Of a stretch of 64,000 bases of DNA, positions 13,501 to 25,206 are shown piece after piece. The notes beneath the pieces were generated by a model, which saw nothing but the letters and a program-made list of their open reading frames with translations, ran no database searches and was not told where the DNA came from. Source of the DNA: Pisolithus tinctorius. Taxonomy: Eukaryota; Basidiomycota; Agaricomycetes; Boletales; Pisolithaceae. Positions within the stretch are counted from its first letter, which is position 1. The number at the start of each line of letters is the position of its first letter. The stretch is taken from positions 558,001 through 622,000 of the forward strand of contig JANFAH010000013.1 in NCBI GenBank assembly GCA_024663395.1. The letters run 5' to 3'. The position numbers and the translations under genes are program-made.

Positions 13501-14278
13501 CTCGGGGAAATCTGGAAAATCGTCCGGCTATGGTGGTAGATCAGGTAGAAATAGCAGAGTGGACGATGAACCACCCGTACCCCGGCTAAAACCCAACTTC
13601 GTAGCGAGTTATTCCAATGGTCCCCAACACAGAAAGAGTGCACCAACTATTGCTCCCTTGCGCACCTCCGCGTCCTCCACCTCACAAACGTTAGTCGACG
13701 TCGACGCTGGTTATCCACCCTCGCCGCTTTCACGTGATGTGTTTGATGATGACGAGCAAGACAGAGGGCGGAGTCAACGCCGCCCAAGTTTCAAGAGCAA
13801 GATCACAGACCCATTCAAGCCAGCCCATCACCGCCGTCGATCCTCCTCTGTCAAATCGCTAGGCGCGCCGTCTTCCCTCACCGCCTACTCGATGGATATA
13901 CCACTTCCTTCCTATTCTCCCTCCGCTCAATTTGCACATCATGCAATTCATTCAACATCGACCCCTACTTCGCGACCGCGAGCATCCCCCACCCTCGCAA
14001 CTACTCGTGCTCTTTACACGACCCGTGTCATCCATGCTTGCGAACCACCACCCGGTGTCTCATATCGCGGACTTCCTTTTTTTACGCTTGAGTACGGTGA
14101 CATGTATGATGTCTTGCGGGAATACGGCCATCCCTCGACGCACGCAGATTTGCCGTTGTATGTGGACGATGGTGAGGATTGCCTCTTACTTGTGCGGGAG
14201 CGAGCGAAGGGGAATGGGAACAGTGAAGGGAGTGAAGTGGGCTGGGCGCTGGCGAGTTTCTTGGTCCCTGTCGACTAG
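10517..14278 (+). CDS. RhoGEF with DH, BAR-like and SH3-like domains (Gef1/Tuba type)
   Basis: Exons 10517-11513, 11570-11859 and 11921-14278 give 1,214 aa. The DH domain starts near residue 298 (RMHALFELLSSERAYASDL) and runs to about 555, including LIKPVQRLLKYSLLL. A helical BAR-like region follows at about 590-850 (RYAAFFDRLARDVREW; ending ITRREKWWAERERELKEG). After a Ser/Pro-rich linker comes an SH3-like end at about 1130-1214 with GWALASFLVPVD. DH followed by BAR rather than PH is the layout of fission yeast Gef1 and animal Tuba, exchange factors for Cdc42 acting in polarity and septation; the target is inferred. Intron 1 has a GC donor (AG|GCAGGC). The start at 10,517 is the first ATG of the frame; the first 70 residues are poorly supported. 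Confidence 0.85.
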
Positions 14279-16403
14279 ACGAGGCGTTGCACGGTGACTC
14301 CGCATGTTTCTCAACATGAACTTCTGATCCTGATTTTTTTCTTTTCATTTCCATCTCTTCATTGATCTGGACCCTCCTTCCCCCGAGTCATTCTCTTTCC
14401 ATCTTTCCCATCGTCGCCATCACTTGAGCTGCACCTTCCCCCCGCAACTGACGAGATTCATGGTTACTGCATATGTAAACTTTTACTAATCGGGATGTGA
14501 ACAGCATTGCCTTCCGCTTCCACGATATCCGCTCCCGTTTAGCCTATCACCAAGTTGTTTTCGGGCTTACCATGCCCCCCTTTGTTAGTATCCATGTACT
14601 TATACCTCAGAATGTACTTAGAGGACACATTATCGGGACAAAATATAATTTAGTGCTCCGATCCAGGCAGACGTTGGCAACGGGAGCAACAAGGTGAACA
14701 GAAGAAAGTGGGAAAGGCAGTTCAGGTCTCAGCCTAATACACATCGACAGGTGGCTCGCTTTGTTAGGTCTAGCCGCACTTGCATGTAAGGGCCAAGTCC
14801 TCCAAGGACCATAAACGAGTATTCAAAAAAAAAAAAGTCTAGCCGCAGGCGGGCCGTTTTGTAGCATAGCGATGTAAGTACTTCGCACACTGACCAGCTC
14901 TGGATGGGAATGTCTAATGAAAACGAAGATGCATTATCGCATCCACGATTTCTTTTCTAGACCCAGTGTGCATCGTCCTATCCGACGTGTTGGCGTGGAC
15001 GTGAACCCCCCCCACCCCCCCTTCAAGTCTGATGATAGTGAGCGTCAGGAACGAATTCCGACTTGATCTCTCAATTCCCTCTCTCCCATAGGTTGGCCTG
15101 GATGGGTCTGGCCAAAGCCACCACGGTCTATAACCTGCCCTGTCGCCTCGGCTTGGCGTATGGACATTGCATGAACCCGGCCCGGGTTGGTTGAACTTTA
15201 AGTTCATTTTTTATTCACGTCCCTGATCCAGTTTCATTCTTCGACTCAACTATTCCACGAAGACATTTGGTCAGGTACTCTAGCCCGATCACCGCCAGGT
15301 AATTGTTGCTTAAGTTCGGCCAAACATGAGCATATAAGAGGGAAGCCCCGTCTCTTAGATCTGCTTCTGCTCCTCTGGAGTTCCGTCTAATCGATCATTG
15401 AATATCGCAACGCGTTCCGCACCTGTCTGTAGAATAGCCAATTGGATTGGCTAGGAAAACGGCAGCCGAATCATTTTTTCTTGCTCCGTTGGCTGTTAGC
15501 CGTGAACCATGCGCACCATTTCACGAGAGGAGCCTTGCGGTTTGTTTCTTCGCCTCACGCTCCACATTCCCCTCGACAACCCCCATCCGATACTTCTTGG
15601 GCAAGGGTTCACCGATCATAGCAAATAATCTCGAATATGTTGAAGTTCCCAAGTCTGGCGATGCTCCTCCCTGCCATACCTTTGGTTAATTCCTTCCCTC
15701 CCGTAATTTGTGTCAAGCCGCGACTACCATCGATGTCTGTCAAAACGTGTCCACCCACGTCGCCGCCGAATTGTGCTAGGAATAACTCTTAGTATCAGCG
15801 GGACGGCATATTTGGTCGTAATAAGATGGAACAATGTGCGAGAAGACACAGCCTACCTGCAGTTGTTTCATGTTTGCGGCCCCAGGTGGGATGCGGCAGG
15901 TGAAGTGTCTACAGCGGATATCAGTTCATGTCCAAAAATCAAATGGCTGCCGTCCATCATCTGGATGTCTCCGGGGATGCTGAACTTCTACGACACTTTC
16001 TCCGTGGTGATCGTTCACCAGGCAAGCCTACGTTGAAACGCAGCTCTTTCTGGCAGCGTCAACATACTCAATGCACCTTCCGGTTCCCCGAGACACGGAT
16101 GAGTCGCCTATCACATCTGATTGGTGAACCATACCTATGCAAATGCACCGTTCGTTATCCTGTCTTCACCAAGCTTTCTATACTTAATGTGATTCATGTC
16201 AGCAACATATTACAAAACCAATAATACGACGGTAAAGTGCAACTGTGGTTGCAAGCGTCCATCTCAACGACGAGGCCAGAATTAAATGACAACAATCACG
16301 GCGAAAACATTACAGGCATGGCAAAATAATAACATGACGAATCCAAGAAACCAGAAGTCAGGTGAGCACATCAAAGACTAACCATTTCAGTTACATGCGC
16401 TGA
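14279..16403. other. Convergent intergenic region, nothing recognised
   Basis: This is the 3' side of both the GEF gene (plus) and the FAD oxidase (minus). It holds homopolymer runs (A12 near 14,826; C-rich 15,006-15,022, which could form a G-quadruplex on the minus strand) and short frames at 15,447-16,224 without family features. No gene is supported. Confidence 0.4.
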
Positions 16404-18996
16404 TCAAATCCGGATATGCTCTGATTCATGTTCATTGGGCTCGACGAGTTCGCCCTTACCATTAAGAGGCCAGAACGAATTTTTAAAGAAGTTAGTGGGG
16501 TCGTACATTTTCTTCACGCTAATAAGCTTCGCCCAGTTCTCTCCAAAGCATGCAATGACGCGGCTCGGGGATTCGCAGCGGCCTAGGAACTGGTAATACG
16601 GTTGGACTACCGCCCCCGAGTCATCAGTTTGGAAAACGCTTACGCTTGGGAGCGGACCGCCAATTGCGACGGGAGCAAGCGTCTCAAAAATCCACTGCCA
16701 GCGGCTATCATCAGCTTGTGATTACATCCATGCAAGAGATAGTCTGACCTCTTCGGCGGACGTAACACACCGGGGATCCTTAAAGTTTATGTCCCATTGG
16801 TGAAGCGCGGTAACGTTGAATGCCGCTTCCCGCTGACTCTTTGGTAGGCAGCTGTCCTTGGTGTCAGTTATAGCGCCTCCGGCGAGTTCAAACAACCACG
16901 CTACAACGATGCGTTTCGTGAGTATGTGAAGGGGAGAGTTGATTAACCCGAAAACTTACTGCAACCAACTGGAGTTTCCGCGAATTGTACCACAGTCTTA
17001 TTGATGATTTCGTCAGGAAGCGAACAGATCAGAGTCGATCGAATAAACCACTTATTCCCGGCTGATAAACAAATGTGTGCTAAGTAAACAGCTACATGCG
17101 AAAGATATGAATGCCTCACCTTTGCCTCGAAGGACTTGAGCAACGCTGTCTTGCTGGTGATGGAATGTCTTCTCATCTACCTCATTGAGCAAGCAACGTT
17201 CACCGTCCCAAGAGGAGATCGCCTGAAGGAACTCGTTCCCTTTAACCTTTGGGCCAATATAACACATCTGAACCACGACGAGAGAATCCAGGCCAGCAGG
17301 CCCAGCCGTGAGCAAGACATTGGCATATAATTCTCGTGGAGCTCCTTTGACGCAATCGCGGAAATGCTTGATGAGGGATGGCGCCGTGGCGCGATGGAAC
17401 CGGCTATGGGTAATAGTTAGGTGTGGAAGGAGAGTACAGGGGTTGGACGTACTAGATCAAATTTCCAGCAAACACGACAGGGACAGGGTAAGCGAGTGCC
17501 TTGTAACGAGTAACGATGCCAAACGCGGAACCAGCACCGCGCAACGCCCACCAAAGATCTGGTACAACCAATGAGACAAGGCTGCAATAGCAATGGCAAG
17601 ATGACTGTAGTTACCCGGATGTTCCTTCTCGCTAGCGATCACGACCCGTCCATCAGCCAATACTACCTCTGCCTCCACAAGGTTGTCGATACTAAGGCCA
17701 TGAAGTCGGCCGAGGAAACCGAAGCCCCCAAGAAGCATGACAGCGGACCCCACAGGGTGTGCGGCACTGGGATACCAAGGTTAGATCCCAAGAAATATCC
17801 AGTAGACCAACAAAAGCTCACAAGGGGACATAATATGGTACAGCGCCACGTCCTCCAGCGAGCGAAATGGCTTCCAATGGATTCGCGGCGGAAAATTGAT
17901 CGACGTCCTTTTGTCTCATACCTGCCCCGAATGTAATGAACGCATGAGAATAAAGGGGCGTGGCATAGCTAAGAATATTCTGTGAGGAGTCAAGGAACGT
18001 GGGACTAGCGAACAGAGAGTTTGGTATCGACTGAGCTAGTCGGGACGTCGAAGGAACAGTAGCAGATTCATTACCGGGCCCCTCCTCGAGATATCCAAAA
18101 GGATCAGCTTCAATGACGGAGGAAGGCTCCGCACGAGAAACAGGGGGGGATGGTGGTGAGGTAGGGGCTGTAGAATTTCCTCTTATCAAGTGGGAAGCAC
18201 ATGAACCCCTCGATACTATCGGCGAAGCAGGATGAACAGAAGTCACAGTAGCATTACGATCAGGAGCCGGGCCCTCCATCAAGGCCTGCGGGACAGCGGC
18301 TCGGTTGGCAAAGGGAAAACGGGCGCCTGAACTGATGTAGTTGGCAGGGCCTCTAGACGCCAGTGAGATATTTCCTTCCTGATGGAGGAAATCCTCCACC
18401 CTTTGAGAAGCTAAAGCACAAGTATACTGCCTCGCGTTCTCCCTCCGGTGTCTTCTGGTCCAATCGCGGTCGGTTACTAGCGGTGCAACCTTATCCTTCC
18501 CCGTGCTCCCGGCAGGCGGCATATCTCGGATGCTGGTGAAGCCTCCGCTCACGGTAGGCGCTTCGATTTCGACCTGATTGAACCTGAGGAGATCAATGAT
18601 GATATCTCCACAAACGGCCCAACCAGCCGTTCCGTAACCCCCCGCCTTTACAGAGAGCGAGAGGTCATGCTTTCGGCAAAAAAGAATCACGCTGTAGATG
18701 AAATGGCGTCAGTAATGCACCACACCCATTCGGTTCCATGGCTTACTTGCTGACATCCTGTACATCTGATGGGCACACGACAGCAAGAGACGTGACCTTG
18801 ATGGCGCCGTTGAACATCTTGGAATAGTTGTCAAAACTGCAGGATATTCGGTATAACGTTCCAGAGGGACGCAATGCCGCACTCACTTTGGGTTACCCCG
18901 GACATATATATCGCCCCGGAAGGAAGCAGAAAGTTCAAGGTATAGGTCTGGGGCGAGACTGGGTTGGGGAACAGCAAGACTGATACTAGTCTGCAT
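16404..18996 (-). CDS. FAD-linked oxidoreductase, BBE (berberine bridge enzyme) type
   Basis: Nine exons keep phase: 18996-18887, 18836-18747, 18691-17822, 17766-17615, 17558-17453, 17403-17120, 17061-16960, 16900-16749 and 16694-16404; 718 aa. Exons 2-3 hold the start of the PCMH-type FAD-binding domain (SLSVKAGGYGTAGWAVCGD). Exons 4-5 hold GGFGFLGRLHGLSIDNL and DLWWALRGAGSAFGIVTRY. The end is the BBE domain (KKMYDPTNFFKNSFWPLNG). Such enzymes oxidise alcohols, sugars or alkaloids using O2. The position of the usual FAD-linking His (SGGH) is Tyr here, so a bicovalent flavin is unlikely. About 200 residues of Ser/Pro-rich sequence lie inside the FAD domain (exon 3), making the protein longer than the usual roughly 500 aa. 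No signal peptide is seen at the chosen ATG. Confidence 0.88.
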
Positions 18997-19083
18997 GAAG
19001 GTCAGCGAGCAACGAACAGGAAAATATAATATTGTGTAAAGTCTGGCAGGGGGGATACGAAGAGTGCAGGACGGCCCTGCCTC

Positions 19084-19089
19084 TTTATA
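19084..19089 (-). promoter_or_regulatory. TATA box of the FAD oxidase gene
   Basis: TATAAA on the minus strand, 88 bases upstream of the predicted ATG at 18,996. Confidence 0.55.
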
Positions 19090-22040
19090 AGGAGACGGAG
19101 GAGCAGAGTGGCTTTTATAATTACACCTTTGATTTGCAAATTTCAAGTCACCTTTCTTTTTTCGCAAGTCATCACCACACCGCAGAGCACCTCAGCGCAT
19201 GGCAAGGCGATGAGGATTAATGGGCATGCCTGAAGTGGGAGCTGGCGAATTTGGAAAGGCCATCGATCCAAAAGTCGCGGAACCAGAACGCTCCAGCGGC
19301 ACATTTTCTCGGCACGACCCTCTCCACTCAGTGTCAGGCACTTCCCTAGACTTGACATTGAGCGAGGCAGTGTCACTTTGGCAGACCTGGGTACTGAGTA
19401 CTGAGTGATATCTTTTCTTGTCGGCGTGGTCAAGCTTAGACCTAATCATACCTTGATTTCCTCAAGTTATTTTAACCTCGCAGTACCTGTCGACGCTTAC
19501 GTCAGCCCAGTTTCTGTACGAATAAACCGACTTTTACTGGTTTGGAGGCTCTCTGAACACATATGGCACCAGACCCACTAATAGAAGCAACGGACGAACA
19601 ACGCTCATTCTCCTGAGATCCACGCTTAATCGATAACCCCCTTTCACGACGTTAGGAAACCCTCTTCGATTAGGGTAAGTTCATCGCGGTAAGTTATACC
19701 ATTCACCTCTTATAGTTTCCCGTAAGCACCACCAAGTACATCTTTCGAATGAGCCAGGGGTTTTGTGAGATGACACGCAATCGTACCGTCGCCGAGCCGC
19801 CCAACTCGTGGTAGTACAAACTTTGCTATTCGAAAGTTCTCGCAACCGTCCTTTGTAACAGCGTTGGTTTTCTGAGATGTCGATCTTCTCGCGGCGACTA
19901 GCCAGCCTGGAGTATTTGTGGATGATCGACCGATCGCAGTCTCCGATGATGATGACCCTCGATAAGTGACACCACCACCACCACCCGTCACTATTACTCT
20001 CTTGCCTGGTATGTCATCGTCGTCCACAGATTTCCTACTAGATCTTGTCACATCCAGCGCTGTTTCAGCCTATCGCGCTCTCATATATGTATAACAAGTG
20101 ACAAACTCAGAGGGTGCGGAAACGTGTGAGCTGCGAACACGTGTTCTGCCGATACTAGTAGGTCCCCGTCTGACTCTCCACTGCGATCACATACGGTGCC
20201 CAGTGGCTCCCCCGCATAGCCTTCCTGCCGTTATCCACGGGGAGCTAATAGGGCACTCGATAATAGCTGATAGCAGTTACTATTTACGCGGGGTGAAAAG
20301 CTACCGATCAGGCTTCGGACCGGGAAGTCGCTTCGGGAAACTCGGGCTAACGGACTATACCATTCAAAACCTGCAAGCCTGGATTTCCAAGCCTTCATTA
20401 CATTTGCTGCGGCTGTTTCGGAATCGGGTTATGAGTTGCCGGAAAAATCTCTGCGATCTGTAGCGGGTAAAAAGGCAAATGAATTGTGATAGAATGTTAT
20501 CGCCGTAGTTTGACCCGTTCCATCCAAAGTCGACACTGCCTCATCAGTAAGCGAGTGTGGTGCTCGCCCCCATTCTTCCCTCCGGACAGTGACCCAACAC
20601 CTGCTCCACAACTCAAGCACATGAGTGAGGAACGAGGGTATTGGGGCTACCCACAGCTAATGGCTGCGGCTCCGAGGTCGGTTGTATTAACTCTTAAGGC
20701 TCTGCGTCAACTGAATGATATATCCCATCGTGTAAGTTCATCACACCCGGATGTGTACAGGAAGGACACTGCATTCTGGGGTGTCTACCCAGTGGTGTCT
20801 GTCATAATGGATTAAATAATACGGCAACGAATGGTATCCTATGGCATCCCAAGTCAGGTTGTCACTTCGTTGTCTCCCAATGGCCTGTACCTGGAGTGGT
20901 GGTGTCATTTTTTTGAATATGTCAGATGGGGTGTGGGCCCCGGCGAAACCCAAGCAAATATGGCGACACTCGACTATTACTGAAGTGACAGGTCTGCAGC
21001 CAAACGGCTCATTCAAACGCAAGTAGCATAACTGTCGCCAGATCACTCTCCCCGTCCGCTGAGGATCCGTGGGTACGCCGTCTCCTGACAGAACAAGAAG
21101 TTCGTTCTGGTTGTGCAAGGGGAAGCTACATGAGTACTATTGGATTGGCATCAGAAGTGGCCCACGGTCGGATCACCTTGGATACACGTTGGTGACCCAA
21201 GCAAAAAAACGACTACGTATGTACTTATTAGTGATCGCAACGGTCCAGCTGAGCATGGATAGGCTGGCTTCCTGTGAGACCATGATGGACCTCGGGGGTG
21301 ATTACGACTTGACTTTATACACCTCACGGGCCAGTACTTACTGTAACATACAATTGGTGGCCCATAATGCTAGAGATAGAGATATACGTACTTGCCTGTT
21401 TCTGTGGTGCCGGCGTTAAGGAGACACTGGGAGGTGGAGATGGGAACCATCGACGCACGCGATGACGCCAGACTGATAGTTCTGACCATGCTTATTGTTC
21501 AACTAGCTTGTACATATATAGTTGGACCAAGTTCTTACCTCCGCTGAGGACGGATTCCACGTTTCGGCTCTTCGGGGCGACACGCTTTTGATACCTGCTT
21601 CGTCATGGACGTCGAACGTGACGCGCATGACGGACGCTAATCAAAATTTTGTAAAATATGAAGGGCTGGGGCCTGAGGGATCTAGGGTTGAGCCTCTCCG
21701 TGGCATGACGTGTTGCACGCTTTAACTTGTTAGCACTTGAAGCTTGAAGGCTTTTTTCAAACGGCAAGGTAGCCACCTCAGCGTGCTTCGTGGTCAACAT
21801 GAAGTCTATCCTCGACAGCCGTGTTTTGAAGCAGATACATGTCGGAGCGAATCGGGTCAGTTGGTATGATGATATGATTTTTTTTGACAATCGAACATGT
21901 TTACCTCAACAGTTTCCGCGGTTAAAGAGAGGGTTCCCGGTTGAACGTGTATCCCTCGTGATTTGACCTCCCTCTTTTTTTTTCTCTACATCTCTCGTCC
22001 CTGGTTGCCGACGCCAGCGCACCACCCCAAATTTCTGACA
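19090..22040. other. Divergent intergenic region, nothing recognised
   Basis: About 3 kb between the divergent FAD oxidase and INO1 genes. Frames are short and on both strands. One glycine-rich minus frame (19,710-20,051) lacks an ATG and was rejected. The part from about 21,960 becomes CT-rich and belongs to the INO1 promoter. Confidence 0.4.
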
Positions 22041-22048
22041 TATAAATA
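22041..22048 (+). promoter_or_regulatory. TATA box of INO1
   Basis: TATAAATA lies 245 bases before the INO1 ATG. A CT-rich stretch (21,965-22,000) precedes it and a pyrimidine-rich leader follows, which may include a leader intron. Confidence 0.55.
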
Positions 22049-22285
22049 AAGCAGAGAGTCTGCCGTGTTTTTCTAACCTCAGCACTCGTTTTCTCTCGAT
22101 TTTTTCGTTGTTTCGTTGTCCTACGGTGTCTTTCACCTCCGGCGTGCTCTAGAGTTATCATACTCTTTGCATGTACTCGAACCAACTAAGCAGCACTCAT
22201 AACCCCCATAGAGGATCGAAACACTCCTCCGCTGGTTTCCTTGCAGCTCATTGAATAATCCAAAGCCGAACGCCGCTCTATCAAA

Positions 22286-24111
22286 ATGTCTATCACTCCT
22301 GCGAACTCTTCTGGTTACGATACTCCTGTCTCTGACTTGGAGTCTATCGTCCCCGTCCACCCAACTGCTGCCCGTCGTCCCAACTACATCACCGTTCAGT
22401 CCGAGAATACGGTCTATACAAATGATCATATAACTGCCAAATACTCTTACCGCGGCGCTGACGTTGTTGTATCGGATGGTCAGTTCACTGTCACTCCTAC
22501 GGTGAAGCCTTTCGAGTTCCAGACCGAGCGTAAGGTTGGCAAGACAGGGTGTGTTATCACCATTCATTCTACGATGCATGCCGTGAACTTTTTTTTTCGT
22601 GCAGGTTGATGATGATCGGTATGGGTGGTAATAATGGCACTACGCTCTGTGCCACTATCTTGGCGAACAAGCATAATATCTCGTGGCACACCAAGGAGGG
22701 TATTCAACAACCCAACTATATAGGTTCCGTCCTTCGGGCATCTACGGTGCGCATTGGTACCGAGCCAGTCACCGGGAAGGAAGTGCACCTTCCTCTCTCG
22801 GACGTCCTTCCTATGGTGCATCCTAATGATCTAGTTCTTGGTGGGTGGGATATCTCTGGTGTGCCTATGGACAAGGCTATGGAACGTGCCTGTGTGCTCG
22901 ACTACGATCTTCAGCGCCAGGTCATGCCCCATATGGCCCTTCTTGGTCGTCCTCTCCCTTCCATCTACTATCCCGATTTCATTGCAGCCAACCAAGAGGC
23001 CCGGGCCGACAATGTGATTCCCGGTACCGATAAGCAGGTTCACCTTGAACACATCCGGTCCGACATCCGTCGTTTCAAGGCAGAAAATAGTCTGGACCGC
23101 GTTGTCGTGTTCTGGACTGCCAACACCGAGCGGTACAGCGACATCGTTCCTGGTGTGAACGACACAGCGGACCACCTCCTTGCAGCTATCCGATCTTCCC
23201 ACTCTGAAGTCTCGCCTTCTACGCTTTTCGCAGTCGCTGCCATCCTCGAAGGGGAGCCGTTCGTCAACGGTGCTCCCCAGAACACCTTCGTGCCTGGTGT
23301 CATTGAACTTGCTGAACGTTATAAGTCTTTCATCGGTGGGGACGACCTGAAGTCGGGCCAAACTAAACTCAAGTCTGTCCTTGCTGAATTCCTTGTGAAT
23401 GCTGGCATCAAGCCTCTTTCCATCGCGTCCTACAACCATCTTGGTAATAACGATGGACACAACTTGAGTGCGGAGCGTCAGTTCAAGAGCAAGGAAATCT
23501 CTAAGAGCAGCGTCGTGGATGATATGGTAGACGCCAACCGCTTGCTTTACAAGCCACCCGCACCAGGTGCTACTGGTAAAGCGGCTAAAGGCGAACACCC
23601 CGACCACATTGTCGTCATCAAATATGTGCCTGCAGTTGGGGACTCGAAGAGAGCTATCGACGAGTACTACTCCGAGATTTTCTGCGGCGGAAGACAGACC
23701 ATTAACATTTTCAATGAGTGCGAGGTACAGGCCCCTCAGTGACTACTGCTCATCTGTTAGCTTATCTCGGCCATAGGATTCCTTGTTGGCGACGCCTCTG
23801 ATTCTGGATCTGACCATCCTCACCGAGCTTTTGACCCGTATCAAGTACCGTGACTTGTCGGTGGGCCAGGTCAAATTTGCTCCCTTGTACCCAGTTCTGT
23901 CGCTCCTTTCCTACATGTGCAAAGCTCCATTGGTCAAGCCAGGTATATAGTGGCTGTCGCCTTTCTTACCACGTCCGCTAACTTGTTTACTCTAGGTACG
24001 GATGTCGTCAACAGCTTGGGCAGGCAACGCAATGCGCTTGATGCCTTCCTCAAGGCCTGTATCGGTCTGGAGGCCAACGGTGACCTGCTCCTCGAGACTC
24101 GTATCTGGTAA
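22286..24111 (+). CDS. INO1: Inositol-3-phosphate synthase
   Basis: Exons 22286-22548, 22605-23724, 23777-23942 and 23996-24111 join in phase to 554 aa, the normal fungal length. The enzyme converts glucose 6-phosphate to 1D-myo-inositol 3-phosphate using NAD+, the first step of inositol and phosphatidylinositol synthesis, in the cytosol. The NAD-binding loop [11 protein letters not shown], the [16 protein letters not shown] segment, and the catalytic-core signatures [14 protein letters not shown] and [14 protein letters not shown] are all present. The C-terminal end [15 protein letters not shown] is short but in frame. Introns are 52-56 nt; the last has a GCTAAC branch site. The sequence looks intact and functional. 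Confidence 0.97.
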
Positions 24112-25206
24112 AGATTTGTAAGGTCGAAGTGGTTTGGGATATTATCAGCTCGCGATAGATACTCTAACGGCATAGTTTCAACAACTGTGCACCTTAGATA
24201 TGTATGATAGACATTCAACTGTACGCGTATCTATCTTGTTCAATTTTGTCCGTGCTGCGTTGCCAAATCGATGATTCTAGTTCTTGCGCCACATTATCCT
24301 TCATCGGCGAGGAAATCTTCGATTCTAGAGGCTTTCAAAGACACAGGAAAATTTTATGCACTAACGTACTTTTGCGCCATGCAGACGTGGAATAAGTCCG
24401 GGAGAGGACTGGGGATTACCACTCACGTGCTGAGCGTTTGCCGAGGCGGAGCTTTTCTGCGAGCTCTGAAATAAACTGCGAGTCTTGGAGTGACAGCTGG
24501 TGGATGCCGACTTACTGTTTTGACCACGACTGAACGGTAAGAGATATTGTACGCCATTCGACTAGCATATCGGGATGTGCTCCATCCGTGATCAGTATGC
24601 AGATCTGATCAGGTTCACTTAGCGGCTAGTCTCGGAGAGTTCCGTCCCGGCATGAGCAAGTATCCGACTATCGAAGCACAGCCAACGGTCAGATCTGCCA
24701 CACCAGGCGTTTAACCATTTTATCGTCAGCAGGCAATTGGATTCCTTCAATCTCGTTGCTTTGAAAGCTGTGGTAGGACCGAGTGTCGGACAGGCCGCCC
24801 ATATGAACTTCCGGACTTTCCTTGTAGTAATTTGACCAATCCTGTATGAAACAGGGGGAGCAAGATGTTCTCGTCCGGGTGGCAGCAGAGAAATCCAGTA
24901 CTCTTACGCAACTTTTCGTACCTCTTTCGTTTGCAAGTGTTTGCTCCTCGATCTACAAATCTGAATCTCAGTTTAATTAGCACGCTCCACGGATACATAT
25001 GCATTGTTCGATCTCCGGACGTCTTACAACGCAATCAGATGAGGCAATTAAAAAAGGCGGAGAGTGATACAACTGAAAGTTTTGGGTATCACAGTGTATG
25101 ACAAATCTTACCAATTTTCTATTGTGTAAGAGAAGACGACTGCAAGGAATAGCTTGGATGTATAGTTGGTAATACGTACCACTGGTAAAGCCATTATTTT
25201 CAATCA
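24112..25206. other. Intergenic region between INO1 and the first P450
   Basis: No gene is seen. The right part (24,957-25,065) is a flank duplicated downstream of the second P450, listed separately. The rest has no recognised feature. Confidence 0.45.
24957..25065. repeat. Duplicated 3' flank of the P450 pair, copy 1
   Basis: Blocks AATCTGAATCTCA...TTAATTA and TCTTACAACG...A-rich...AGG recur in the same order at 31,368-31,492, downstream of the second P450. The P450 duplication therefore included the 3' flank. Confidence 0.6.

Noticed and set aside
16722..16724. Nonsense TAA in the FAD oxidase (minus strand)
   Set aside because: It lies in a 54-nt intron (16,695-16,748, GTCAGA to GGCAG with a CTGAT branch site). 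Splicing gives TSAEEWIFETLAPV, as expected for the family.
19710..20051. Glycine-rich minus frame with VIVTGGGGG, resembling a nucleotide-binding loop
   Set aside because: No ATG, no following Rossmann-type pattern, and no exon partners.
22831..23607. 258-codon open frame on the minus strand
   Set aside because: Antisense shadow of the INO1 exon 2 coding sequence.
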